Positions 13,756 to 21,603 of a DNA stretch of 22,298 bases are shown here, piece by piece. The notes under the pieces are model-generated. The model saw nothing but the letters and a program-made list of their open reading frames with translations. It made no database searches and was not told the origin of the DNA. Source of the DNA: JAHEFX01 sp964614585. Lineage in GTDB: Bacteria > Actinomycetota > Acidimicrobiia > Spongiisociales > JAENVV01. How positions within the stretch are numbered: position 1 is the stretch's first letter; the number at the start of each line of letters is the position of its first letter. The position numbers and the translations under genes were made by a program. Where the stretch lies: NCBI GenBank assembly GCA_964614585.1, contig CAZTLW010000026.1:1-22298 (forward strand), written 5' to 3'.

Positions 13756-14940
13756 TCAGACGGGGGGGCCGTCGGCGCCGGGGACCTCCTCCACCTCGGT
13801 TCGGCGGATCCCCAGCAGGAACAGCACCGCGTCGAGATACGGCACGTTCACGGCCGTGTCGGCGGCCTCGGCCACGACCGGCTTGGCGTTGAAGGCGATG
13901 CCGAGGCCCGCCGCCGCCAGCATCGCCAGGTCGTTGGCCCCATCGCCGATCGCCACGGTCTGTTCGAGCGGGACGCCGGCGTGGTCGGCGATGTGGGCGA
14001 GGAGGTCGGCCTTGCCGGCCGAGTCGACCACGTCGCCGACCACGCGCCCCGTGAGGCGCCCGTCGACCACCTCCAGCACGTTGGCGTGGGCATGGTCGAG
14101 GTCGAGCTCGTCGCGCAACCGGTCGGTGAAGTAGGAGAACCCGCCCGAGACGATGGCCACCTCGTAGCCGAGGCGGCGGACCGTCCGCACGAAGGTGCGC
14201 GCCCCCGGCGTCAGCGTGATCCGCTGCCACACCGCCTCGAGTCGCTCGAGCGGCAGGCCCTCAAGCAGCGCCACCCGGGCGGCCAGCGCCTCGGCGAAAT
14301 CGAGCTCGCCCGCCATCGCGGCCGCCGTCACCTTCGCCACCTGCTCCCCCACGCCCGCCTCCTCGGCGAGCAGGTCGATGACCTCGTCGGTGATGAGGGT
14401 GGAGTCGACGTCCATGACCACCAGCCGCTTGGCCCGGCGCTCGAGACGCTGGCGCTGGACCGCCACGTCGATGGGTCGGTCGATGGCCGCCGCCAGCACC
14501 GCCGTCCGCAGCCCCTCGCCGTCGCCGCCCTCCACCTCGAACTCGTAGGCCCGGACCGGGTACTGGGCGAGATGGTGGATGCGATCGATGTTGGCACCGG
14601 CACCGGCGATCGCCTCGGTGACGGCCCCGAGGTCGCCGGCGGCGAGCCGGTGGCCGATGACCGACACGACGTGACGGCCGGCCCCGACCGGCGGGACGGC
14701 GCCGTCGTCGAGCACCTCGAAGGCGACCTGGACCCCCTGTTGCCACCCGAGGTAGAGGAGGTCCTTGATGACGCCGGTGCCCTCGGGTGCCGAGAACTCG
14801 ATCCCGAGGTGGAGGCGGCCGCGGAGCACCACCTGCTCCATGTCCAACACCTCCGCGTCGGACGCCGCCAGGGCGGACAGCAGGCCGGCCGTGATCCCGG
14901 GGCGGTCGGGGCCGGTCACGGTGGCGAGGATGGAGGGCAT
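13756..14940 (-). CDS. serB: Phosphoserine phosphatase with two N-terminal ACT domains
   Basis: A 394-residue protein. The first 165 residues contain two ACT-like domains (ILATVTGPDRPGITAGLLSAL at 4-24; HVVSVIGHRLAAGDLGAVTEAI at 90-111), probable serine-sensing modules as in mycobacterial SerB2. The HAD phosphatase domain follows: motif I VVMDVDSTLI (174-183, Asp177 nucleophile), motif II SGGF (265-268), Lys310, and motif III GDGANDLAML (332-341). It makes serine from phosphoserine in the cytosol; serine feeds both the cystathionine beta-synthase seen earlier in the window and selenocysteine synthesis. The ATG at 14940 starts the first ACT strand and has TACCCT 9 nt upstream. It diverges from pepN over 115 bp. 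Confidence 0.95.
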   Translation of the reverse strand: MPSILATVTGPDRPGITAGLLSALAASDAEVLDMEQVVLRGRLHLGIEFSAPEGTGVIKDLLYLGWQQGVQVAFEVLDDGAVPPVGAGRHVVSVIGHRLAAGDLGAVTEAIAGAGANIDRIHHLAQYPVRAYEFEVEGGDGEGLRTAVLAAAIDRPIDVAVQRQRLERRAKRLVVMDVDSTLITDEVIDLLAEEAGVGEQVAKVTAAAMAGELDFAEALAARVALLEGLPLERLEAVWQRITLTPGARTFVRTVRRLGYEVAIVSGGFSYFTDRLRDELDLDHAHANVLEVVDGRLTGRVVGDVVDSAGKADLLAHIADHAGVPLEQTVAIGDGANDLAMLAAAGLGIAFNAKPVVAEAADTAVNVPYLDAVLFLLGIRRTEVEEVPGADGPPV

Positions 14941-14949
14941 GGCGACCGG

Positions 14950-15020
14950 AGGGTAGACCCGTCCTTGCCGACCCACATGGCGACGCGACGTCGGCACCCG
15001 AGCCCCCCACGCCCTACCAT
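14950..15020. promoter_or_regulatory. Divergent promoter region, serB and pepN
   Basis: TACCCT on the minus strand (14950-14955) is 9 nt from the serB ATG. TACCAT on the plus strand (15015-15020) is 35 nt before the pepN GTG, which instead has GAGG at 15044-15047 as a ribosome site. pepN therefore looks like a leadered transcript and serB a leaderless one. Confidence 0.4.
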
Positions 15021-15055
15021 GTGGACGCTTCCGTCCCCCAGTCCGAGGTGCCATC

Positions 15056-17602
15056 GTGCCCGACCACCGCCTCCCCCGCACCGCCATCCCGCGTCGCTAT
15101 GACGTCCGCATCGCCCCCGACCTCGACGCCTTCACCTTCGAGGGGAAGGTTCGGATCACCCTCGATGTCCCGACCGCCACGGACCGCCTCGTCCTGCACA
15201 GCGTCGGGCTCACCATCCACGAGGCCACCATCACCGACGCCGACGCCCGGCGTCGTACCGCCGTCGTCACCCACGACACCGACTCCGAACGCATCGCCCT
15301 GCGCTTCGACCGGCCGCTCGAGGCCGGTGCCCACACGCTCCGCATCCGCTTCGCCGGCACGCTGGACGACGACCTCCGGGGGTTCTACCGCTCGACCTTC
15401 ACCGACGAGGCGGGGGTCGACCGGGTCATCGCCCTGACCCAGTTCGAATCGACCGATGCCCGGCGTGCCTTCCCCTGCTGGGACGAGCCCGATCTCAAGG
15501 CCGTCTTCCGGTTGAAGCTCGACGTCGACCCCACGCTCGTCGCCGTCTCCAACGGCCCCGAGCGGAAGCGCAAGCAGCTCGACGACGGCCGCGTCCGGAT
15601 CGCGTTCGGCGAGACGATCCCGATGTCCACCTACCTGGTTGCCTGGGTCGTGGGCCCCCTCGAGGCCACCGACCCGATCGACGTCGACGGCGTGCCCGTC
15701 CGGATCGTCCACCCGGTCGGCAAGGGCCATCTCACCGGCTGGGCGGCGGAACTCGCCGAGTGGTGCCTGCGATGGCTCACCGACTACTACGACATCCCCT
15801 ACCCCGGTGACAAGATCGACCACGTCGCCGTGCCCGACTTCGCGTTCGGGGCGATGGAGAACCTCGGGTGCATCACCTACCGGGAGACGGCACTCCTGCT
15901 GGACCCGGCCACGAGCGGCCAGTACCAGCGCCGACGCATCGCCGACGTGGTCGCCCACGAGCTCGCCCACATGTGGTTCGGCGACCTCGTCACGATGCGG
16001 TGGTGGGACGGGATCTGGCTGAACGAGGCCTTCGCGTCCTTCATGGAGATGAAGGCGATCGACGCCAAGCATCCCGAGTGGGACCGGTGGCTCGCCTTTG
16101 CCGCCGACCGCGGTTCGGAGCGGTTCGACGCCCTCGTCGTGGACGCTCTCGCCTCCACCCGACCCGTCGAGTTCGAGGTCGGGTCGCCCGAGGAGGCGGA
16201 CGAGATGTTCGACGCCCTCACCTATGGCAAGGGCTCGGCGGTCCTGCGGATGCTGGAGCAGTTCATCGGCGAGGACGCCTTCCGGGCCGGGGTGGGCGAC
16301 TACCTCCGCACCCATGCCTACGGCAACACGGTGACCGCCGACCTCTGGGCGGCGCTCGATCGCGCATCCGGCCAACCGGTCGGCGAACTCATGGACACGT
16401 GGATCCTCCAGGGTGGCCATCCCCTCGTCGAGGTGCGCCGGGTCCCCGGTGGCATCCGGGTGTCCCAGCGACGATTCCTGCTCCTCGACGACGAGACCGA
16501 CGCCTCCCTGTGGCAGGTGCCGCTCCACGTACGCCACGCCGTCGACGGCGAGGTGCGCACCGTGACCCACCTCCTCGACGGTCCCGAGGCCGACCTCGAC
16601 CTCGGCGACGTCGACTGGGTGCTGGTCAACGGCGGCGGGCACGGTTTCTTCCGCACGGCCTACGACCCCGACCTCCGCGACGCGCTGGGACCGGTGGTGG
16701 CCGACCTCACCCCTCTCGAGCGTTTCACGCTCCTCGACGACCTGGCCTGGCTGGCCGTCGCCGGACGACTCCCCCTGGCCGACTGGCTGACATTCGCCGA
16801 GTCGTTCACCGACGAACCCGCCCAGCCGATCTGGCAGATGCTGATCGACCACCTCGGCGACGTCGACCAGATCGTGCCCGCCGAGCACCGGGACCGGTTC
16901 CGCACCCGGGTCTCGAGCCTCCTCTCCGCCGTGGCCGACCGTCTCGGCCGCGAGCCCAGCGCCGACGAGGACGAGCTCGACGCCCTGCTCAGGGGCCAGG
17001 TGCTGTCCGCCCTCGGGCACCTCGCCGACGACCCGACGGCCATCGACTTCGCCCTCCGCCACCTCGACGAGGTCGTCGACGACTTCGGCTCGCTACAGGC
17101 CGACGTCGCCGCCGCCGTCCTCGGCCTGGGCGCCGCCCACGGCCCGGCCGGGACGGCCGATCGACTCGTGGAAGCCCATCGCCGGGCCCCGACCGCCCAG
17201 ATCGCCCAACAACTGCTGGCCGCCGCGGCCCGAACCCGCGATCCGGGGGCCGCGGCTGCGCTGGTCGACGCCTGCCTCGACGGGCCGGTCCGCAAGCAGG
17301 ACTCGGCGTGGGTGGTCGCCCGGCTCCTGAAGAACCGACACGTCCGCCGGTCGGCGTGGGCCCGGGTCCGCACCCGGTTCGACGACCTGTTGGCCGAGGT
17401 GCCCCCCGCCAGCCTGCGGTACGTCGCCGACGGGCTGTCCGCCGTCACCGAGGCCGACCTGGCGAGGGAGATCTCCGCCTTCCTTTCCGAGCGACCGCTG
17501 CCACGGGCCACGAAGAAGGTGGCGCAGTCCCTCGAGCAGATGGAGGCCAACGTCGCCTTCGCCGCCCGGGAGGCCCCCCGCATCGGCGACGCCCTCGGCT
17601 GA
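15056..17602 (+). CDS. pepN: Aminopeptidase N (M1 family zinc metallopeptidase)
   Basis: An 848-residue M1 aminopeptidase, the usual length for actinobacterial PepN. It removes N-terminal residues from peptides in the cytosol; no signal peptide is visible. The N-terminal beta-saddle leads to the exopeptidase motif FGAMENLG (264-271), then zinc motif HELAHMWFGD (His301, Glu302, His305) with the third zinc ligand Glu324 in WLNEAFASF, and the transition-state tyrosine Tyr390 in DALTYGKGS. The C-terminal part is rich in Asp and Ala helices like the ERAP1-type domain. The start is GTG at 15056 with GAGGT upstream. An LLM-class oxidoreductase follows after 52 bp. Confidence 0.95.
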   Translation: MPDHRLPRTAIPRRYDVRIAPDLDAFTFEGKVRITLDVPTATDRLVLHSVGLTIHEATITDADARRRTAVVTHDTDSERIALRFDRPLEAGAHTLRIRFAGTLDDDLRGFYRSTFTDEAGVDRVIALTQFESTDARRAFPCWDEPDLKAVFRLKLDVDPTLVAVSNGPERKRKQLDDGRVRIAFGETIPMSTYLVAWVVGPLEATDPIDVDGVPVRIVHPVGKGHLTGWAAELAEWCLRWLTDYYDIPYPGDKIDHVAVPDFAFGAMENLGCITYRETALLLDPATSGQYQRRRIADVVAHELAHMWFGDLVTMRWWDGIWLNEAFASFMEMKAIDAKHPEWDRWLAFAADRGSERFDALVVDALASTRPVEFEVGSPEEADEMFDALTYGKGSAVLRMLEQFIGEDAFRAGVGDYLRTHAYGNTVTADLWAALDRASGQPVGELMDTWILQGGHPLVEVRRVPGGIRVSQRRFLLLDDETDASLWQVPLHVRHAVDGEVRTVTHLLDGPEADLDLGDVDWVLVNGGGHGFFRTAYDPDLRDALGPVVADLTPLERFTLLDDLAWLAVAGRLPLADWLTFAESFTDEPAQPIWQMLIDHLGDVDQIVPAEHRDRFRTRVSSLLSAVADRLGREPSADEDELDALLRGQVLSALGHLADDPTAIDFALRHLDEVVDDFGSLQADVAAAVLGLGAAHGPAGTADRLVEAHRRAPTAQIAQQLLAAAARTRDPGAAAALVDACLDGPVRKQDSAWVVARLLKNRHVRRSAWARVRTRFDDLLAEVPPASLRYVADGLSAVTEADLAREISAFLSERPLPRATKKVAQSLEQMEANVAFAAREAPRIGDALG

Positions 17603-17618
17603 ACCGCCGCCCCCTCCC

Positions 17619-17648
17619 TAGGCTGCCCCACGCCATCGATCCCGGAGG
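17619..17648 (+). promoter_or_regulatory. -10-like box and Shine-Dalgarno site for the LLM oxidoreductase gene
   Basis: TAGGCT (17619-17624) is followed by GGAGG (17644-17648), which ends 6 nt before the ATG at 17655. This is one of the few clearly leadered, SD-led genes in the window. Confidence 0.45.
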
Positions 17649-17654
17649 GAACCC

Positions 17655-18428
17655 ATGCCGCCTCGTCTCGCCGTCCAGATCCACCCCCAGCACGCCGCCT
17701 GGGACGACATCCGCCGGGCGGTCGCCGAGATCGAGGACGCCGGGTTCGACGCCGTCTACAACTGGGACCACTTCTACCCCCTCTACGGCGAGCCGGACGG
17801 GCGACACTTCGAGGCGTGGACGATGCTCGGAGCGTGGGCGGAGCAGACCGAGTCGATCGACATCGGCTGCCTGGTGACCTGCAACTCCTACCGCAATCCG
17901 GAGCTGCTCGCCGACATGGCCCGCACGGTCGACCACGCCTCGGACGGTCGGCTCGTGTTCGGGATCGGTTCGGGTTGGTTCGAACGGGACTACACGGAGT
18001 ACGGGTACGAGTTCGGCACGGCCGGCAGCCGCCTCGACGACCTCGCCGCATCCATGCCCCGCATCGAGGAGCGGTGGTCGAAGCTCAACCCGCCCCCGAC
18101 CCGGGACATCCCGGTGCTCATCGGAGGCGGCGGCGAGCAGAAGACCCTCCGCATCGTCGCCCGCCATGCCGACATCTGGCACTACTTCTACAACCCGGAC
18201 AAGGCCGACGCCTACCGGCACAAGGTGGAGGTGATGCACGAGCGCTGCGCCGAGATCGATCGCGACCCGGCCGAGGTCATGATCTCGGCCGGTGTCGGCG
18301 CCGAACACGTCGACCACGCCGACGCCCTCGCCGACCTCGGCGTCGGGGAGATCACCTTCGGCCTCAACGGCCCCGACTACGACCTCGGGCCGCTCCGTCC
18401 CTGGCTGTCGTGGGCGGGGAAGGCCTGA
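17655..18428 (+). CDS. LLM-class (luciferase-like, probably F420-dependent) oxidoreductase
   Basis: A 257-residue TIM-barrel protein of the luciferase-like monooxygenase superfamily. The early NWDHFYPLYGEPDGRHFEAWTMLGAWAEQT matches the WDHF...P..E.WT..aalA.rT pattern of F420-dependent members, followed by IGCLVTCNSYRNPELLADMARTVDHASDGRLVFGIGSGW, where RNPxLLAkMA.T.DhxSxGRxxxGxGxGW is the family core. IPVLIGGGGEQKTLRIVARHAD is the second core segment. It is shorter than the common 300-350 residues. Substrate is unknown; F420 use is inferred from the subgroup and from the DDN-like gene nearby. A strong GGAGG site sets the start. Confidence 0.85.
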   Translation: MPPRLAVQIHPQHAAWDDIRRAVAEIEDAGFDAVYNWDHFYPLYGEPDGRHFEAWTMLGAWAEQTESIDIGCLVTCNSYRNPELLADMARTVDHASDGRLVFGIGSGWFERDYTEYGYEFGTAGSRLDDLAASMPRIEERWSKLNPPPTRDIPVLIGGGGEQKTLRIVARHADIWHYFYNPDKADAYRHKVEVMHERCAEIDRDPAEVMISAGVGAEHVDHADALADLGVGEITFGLNGPDYDLGPLRPWLSWAGKA

Positions 18429-18434
18429 CGGCCG

Positions 18435-18455
18435 GTACCGAGTACCGAGTACCGA
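18435..18455. repeat. Heptamer tandem repeat, 3 x GTACCGA
   Basis: Three perfect copies of the heptamer found at 2922-2977 lie in the short gap between the LLM gene stop and the exchanger gene's promoter. Confidence 0.9.
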
Positions 18456-18492
18456 GACGCCACCCGGGAGACCCCGGGCCGGGCCCACCCCG

Positions 18493-18498
18493 TAGTCT
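18493..18498 (+). promoter_or_regulatory. -10-like box TAGTCT for the exchanger gene
   Basis: TAGTCT ends 9 nt before the GTG start at 18508, with no ribosome-binding site in between. Confidence 0.4.
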
Positions 18499-18507
18499 CT
18501 TCCGGCC

Positions 18508-19482
18508 GTGACCTTCCCGATCCTGCTCGTCCTGGGCGGCCTCGTGCTGCTCAGCCTCTCCGCCGACCGGTTCGTGGTCTCGGCCACCCGACTCGCCCGC
18601 CACTGGGGCATGTCGCCCCTCCTGGTCGGTGCGGTCGTCGTGGGGATGGGGACCTCGCTCCCCGAGTTGCTCGTCTCGATCAGCGGTGGACTCGACTCCT
18701 TCGACCTCGGGATCGGCAACATCACCGGGTCGAACATCGCCAACCTGACGCTGGTGCTCGGGGTGGCGGTCGTGATCTCCCCCCTCGCCGGCTCGCGGGA
18801 GGTGGCCCGCGAGGAGGGCCTGCTCACGCTCCTCGCGATGACGATCTTCTCGGCACTGCTGTGGGACGGGACGCTCACCCGCCTCGAGGGTGCCGTCCTC
18901 CTGGTGGCCATGGCCGGGGCACTGACCCGCCTGTTCCTGGTCGAGCGACGGAAGCGGCGTCAACTCGCCGAGGCGGAGCTGTGGGTCGGCGACGACGTGG
19001 CCGACCCGACGGCATCCGAGGAGCCCGACGAGGTCGAGGGCCGGGTGTGGACCGAGCTCGGCCTCGCGATCGTCACCCTCACGGCGATGCTCCTGGGGGC
19101 CAACTGGCTCACGGACGGTGCCCTCGGGATCGCCGAGGTGTTCGGCCTGTCGGCCGGGTTCGTGGGCAACAGCCTGGTGGCGATCGGCACGAGCCTCCCC
19201 GAGCTGGCAGCGGCCGTGGCGGCTGCCCGCCGCCGCCAGCACGACCTCATCCTCGGCAACCTGCTCGGTTCGAACGTCTTCAACTCGCTGCTGGTGGCCG
19301 GCGCCCTCGGGGTCACCACCGGGGGCTCACTGGTCGACGCCTCCACGCTCCCGCTGACCATCGGCTTCATGATGGGGTCGATCATCCTCGCCGGCACGTT
19401 CGCCACTCGGAACGTGATCTCGCGTCTCGAGGGCCTGGTGCTGCTGGCGTTCTACGGCAGCTTCCTCTGGTTCTCCTACTGA
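18508..19482 (+). CDS. Calcium/sodium antiporter (CaCA family, YrbG-like)
   Basis: A 324-residue integral membrane protein with about ten hydrophobic helices in two inverted halves. Each half has the alpha-repeat ion-binding motif: GMGTSLPELLVS and GNITGSNIANL (46-57, 70-80), then AIGTSLPELAAA and GNLLGSNVFNS (225-236, 250-260). The halves are joined by a charged cytosolic loop (about 145-182). Such exchangers move Ca2+ out against Na+ (or H+/K+) in the cytoplasmic membrane; the coupling ion is not readable here. The GTG start has TAGTCT 9 nt upstream. Its stop overlaps the convergent DAHP synthase gene's stop by 7 nt. Confidence 0.92.
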   Translation: MTFPILLVLGGLVLLSLSADRFVVSATRLARHWGMSPLLVGAVVVGMGTSLPELLVSISGGLDSFDLGIGNITGSNIANLTLVLGVAVVISPLAGSREVAREEGLLTLLAMTIFSALLWDGTLTRLEGAVLLVAMAGALTRLFLVERRKRRQLAEAELWVGDDVADPTASEEPDEVEGRVWTELGLAIVTLTAMLLGANWLTDGALGIAEVFGLSAGFVGNSLVAIGTSLPELAAAVAAARRRQHDLILGNLLGSNVFNSLLVAGALGVTTGGSLVDASTLPLTIGFMMGSIILAGTFATRNVISRLEGLVLLAFYGSFLWFSY

Positions 19483-20528
19483 CCCAGGTCCCGTTCCCGG
19501 CGCTGGGCCTCCTTCGAGTCGGCCAGCACGAGCTCGAACAGGTCGACGACGTAGGCATCGGCGAGCCCCTGCAGCTTCGCCTCCTCCCGGACCACGTCGA
19601 GCAGCTCCTCCTCGCGAGCCGGGACGTACACGGGCATGCCCCGCTCGGCCTTGACACGGCCGATCCGTGACGTGAGGTGACGGCGACGGGCGAGCAGCCG
19701 GACGATGTCGCGGTCGATGAGGTCCACCTGGCCCCGGAGCCGGTTGATGCCGAGGGCGCCCATCAGCTCGTCGAACCGGTCGGGCTCGAGCTGGCCGACG
19801 TCGTTGGCGGTGGCGGTGTCCGGATCCTCGTGGACCTCCACGACCAACCCGTCCGCGCCCACGCCCTGGGCGGCGAGGGCGAGCGGCCGCACCGAGCCCC
19901 GGTCCGTGACCGCGTGGCTGGGGAAGACGACCACGGGCAGGTGGGACGTCTCCTTGATGGTCGGCACGGCGGCGATGTCGAGCGTGTCCGACTTCTCGAA
20001 CGCCCGGATCCCCCGCTCGCACAAGACGACCTGGTCGTTGCCCTCGGCGAGGACGTACTCGGCGGCCCACAGCCACTCGTCGAAGGTCGCCGACGGGCTC
20101 CGCTTGAGCATGACCGGGAGCCCGGTCTGGCCCACGGCGCGAAGCAACTCGAAGTTCTGCATGTTGCCGGAGCCCACCTCCACCATGTCGACGTGCTCGG
20201 CGACGGCCTCGGCGTCGCGCGGCTCGGCGATCTGGGTCAGGGTGGGCAGCCCCACCGCGCGCCCCGCCTCGGCCAGCATCCGGACCCCGTCGAGGCCGAG
20301 ACCCTGGAAGGCGTAGGGCCCGCCCACCATCGTGGCGACGGAGTTGCCCCGCAGCACGCGGGCACCGGCGTCGGCGACCACTCCGGCCAGGTGGTGGATC
20401 TGCTCCTCCGACTCGATGGTGCACGGTCCCGCCACGACCGGGAAGGGATCGGCCCCGAAACGGACCCCACCCACCGAGACGACGGTGTCGGCGGTTCGTT
20501 CCTCGGTGCGATGGGCCTTGCGGTTCAT
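19476..20528 (-). CDS. DAHP synthase (type I-beta) fused to a C-terminal chorismate mutase domain
   Basis: A 350-residue fusion. Residues 15-250 are a KdsA/AroG-type barrel: GPCTIES (Cys36), PTLTQIAEPRD, GNMQNFELL, VMLKRSPSAT (Lys142), VVLCERGIR (Arg172), FPSHA (His205), VVEVHEDP (Glu231) and Asp243, so the four metal ligands (Cys, His, Glu, Asp) are present. Residues 262-346 are an AroQ-type chorismate mutase (INRLRGQVDLIDRDIVRLLARR, GRVKAERG, PAREEELL, Gln342). This pairs the first shikimate step with the first Phe/Tyr-specific step. Odd: the usual KPRTS loop is replaced by NSVATMVGG (62-70) and the Arg of GARNMQN is Gly. AGGAG (20535-20539) precedes the ATG by 6 nt. An attenuator with an aromatic leader peptide lies just upstream. 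Confidence 0.85.
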   Translation of the reverse strand: MNRKAHRTEERTADTVVSVGGVRFGADPFPVVAGPCTIESEEQIHHLAGVVADAGARVLRGNSVATMVGGPYAFQGLGLDGVRMLAEAGRAVGLPTLTQIAEPRDAEAVAEHVDMVEVGSGNMQNFELLRAVGQTGLPVMLKRSPSATFDEWLWAAEYVLAEGNDQVVLCERGIRAFEKSDTLDIAAVPTIKETSHLPVVVFPSHAVTDRGSVRPLALAAQGVGADGLVVEVHEDPDTATANDVGQLEPDRFDELMGALGINRLRGQVDLIDRDIVRLLARRRHLTSRIGRVKAERGMPVYVPAREEELLDVVREEAKLQGLADAYVVDLFELVLADSKEAQRRERDLGQ

Positions 20529-20561
20529 GGTGGGCTCCTGTGGTCGGCGCCCCGGGCAGAG

Positions 20562-20631
20562 AAAAGCCCGGAGCGGCTGCTCCGGGCGTCGGGTGCGGGG
20601 CTGGGGTGCCTACCGCGCCTGCGACGCCCGG
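20562..20631 (-). terminator. Transcription attenuator: terminator hairpin with overlapping antiterminator
   Basis: On the minus strand, GCCCGGAGC-AGCC-GCTCCGGGC (20587 to 20566) is a perfect 9-bp stem with a 4-nt loop followed by TTTTC, an intrinsic terminator ahead of the DAHP synthase gene. Its 5' arm overlaps CGACGCCCGG (20591 to 20582), which pairs perfectly over 10 bp with CCGGGCGTCG (20631 to 20622) inside leader codons 15-18. The two structures exclude each other. GCGCCC at leader codons 8-9 (20654 to 20649) can pair with GGGCG of the antiterminator's 5' arm as a protector. Confidence 0.85.
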
Positions 20632-20675
20632 CGGTGCCAGACGAAGTAGGGCGCAAAGGCGTAGGTGACCAGCAT
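20610..20675 (-). CDS. Aromatic-rich leader peptide of the DAHP synthase-chorismate mutase gene
   Basis: A 21-codon reading frame, too short for most gene finders, ending in TAG 81 nt before the DAHP synthase start. It begins MLVTYAF and continues APYFVW, then HRRASQAR: Tyr5, Phe7, Tyr10, Phe11 and Trp13 make five aromatic residues in the first 13. Phe7 uses TTT, rare in this G/C-ending background, which would favour stalling. Slow decoding at Tyr10/Phe11 would leave codons 15-18 free to form the antiterminator; finishing translation would cover them and allow termination. Stalling at Trp13 would partly cover that arm, so the geometry fits Phe/Tyr sensing best. Function is inferred from layout; a TAGCGT box lies 10 nt before the ATG. 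Confidence 0.85.
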   Translation of the reverse strand: MLVTYAFAPYFVWHRRASQAR

Positions 20676-20685
20676 GTTCGAGGGC

Positions 20686-20691
20686 ACGCTA
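20686..20691 (-). promoter_or_regulatory. -10-like box TAGCGT for the leader peptide/DAHP synthase transcript
   Basis: TAGCGT on the minus strand ends 10 nt before the leader ATG. Its first three bases are the stop codon of the upstream hydrolase gene. Confidence 0.45.
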
Positions 20692-21597
20692 CCCCCGGGC
20701 CGACCGGAGGGTCAAGTGCTCGGGCGGAGCGGCGGACCCATGGGCGGCGGCGAGGAACGTGGTGATGTCGGGGACGTGGGGCAGGTACTCGTCGAGTCGG
20801 TCGTGGACGCCGCCCTCCACCAACAGCGCCTTGGTGCCGGGGGCGGCGGCCTCGGCCAGGCGGTCGAAGTCGGAACGGGGGATGATCGGGTCGTCGGAGC
20901 CGTGCACCAACATGACCGGCCCGAGCGCATCGCCCACGGTGAAGATCGGGGAGACCTCCTCGAAGCGGGCGTCCATCGCCAACTCCATCCGACGGAACAC
21001 CCCCCGACGCAACGGCTCGGGCAGGCGCTGCATGGCGGGTGCCTGGGACATGAGCTCCCGGGGGTCGGCGAAGGACCCGACCGCCACGGTGGCGACGACG
21101 TCGGGGCGGCGTGACGCGACCAACAGGGCGGCGCCGGCCCCAACCGAGTGGCCGATGGTGGAGCAACTCGTGACCTCGGACCGGCCGGCGGCGAAGTCGA
21201 GGAACGTCTCGAGGTCATCGGCGAATCGCGGCAGGCTCACCTGCTCGACGGTCTCGGAGAACCCGTGCCCCCGGGCATCGCCCACGACCACGCCGAACCC
21301 GGCGTCCCGCAGCAGCGGTGCGATGGGGAGCATGAGCGATCCATTGGCCCCCCACCCGTGCAGCACGACGACGGTCGGGGCCGGGGGCCGCTCGGGGGGC
21401 GAGAACCAGGCATGCAGCGCAGTGCCCACGGTGCTCTCGAGCCAGACCTCCTCGGCCGGCAGGCCCAGCGCGTCGGGATCGTGGGGCATGTCCCGCGGGG
21501 CGGGGGCCAGTTTGCGGCGGAGGTACCGGTCGGCCTGGTAGGCGCCGATGGCCAGGACGGCCGGGACGGCGGCGGCGGCGACGGCTCGACGACGCAT
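20689..21597 (-). CDS. Alpha/beta hydrolase with N-terminal membrane anchor or signal sequence
   Basis: A 302-residue alpha/beta-hydrolase. The N-terminus MRRRAVAAAAVPAVLAIGAY (Arg-rich, then hydrophobic) suggests a membrane anchor or uncleaved signal. The oxyanion segment is VVLHGWGANGS (77-87), the nucleophile elbow TIGHSVGAG (Ser151), and VMLVHGSDDPIIP (228-240) supplies the acid Asp235 or Asp236, with His265 in EGGVHDRL as base. It resembles BEM46/YfhR-like esterases; the substrate is unknown. The ATG has TAGACT 6 nt upstream on the minus strand, and that box begins with the preceding gene's stop codon. Because its own stop overlaps the next promoter, read-through into the leader is possible. 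Confidence 0.83.
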   Translation of the reverse strand: MRRRAVAAAAVPAVLAIGAYQADRYLRRKLAPAPRDMPHDPDALGLPAEEVWLESTVGTALHAWFSPPERPPAPTVVVLHGWGANGSLMLPIAPLLRDAGFGVVVGDARGHGFSETVEQVSLPRFADDLETFLDFAAGRSEVTSCSTIGHSVGAGAALLVASRRPDVVATVAVGSFADPRELMSQAPAMQRLPEPLRRGVFRRMELAMDARFEEVSPIFTVGDALGPVMLVHGSDDPIIPRSDFDRLAEAAAPGTKALLVEGGVHDRLDEYLPHVPDITTFLAAAHGSAAPPEHLTLRSARG

Positions 21598-21603
21598 GTC
21601 GAC

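Noticed and set aside
20336..20370. A frameshift explaining the missing KPRTS loop in the DAHP synthase
   Set aside because: Reading the segment in frame gives family-like sequence on both sides (RVLRG and PYAFQG), and the length differs from the usual loop by about one residue, so substitution rather than a shift fits.
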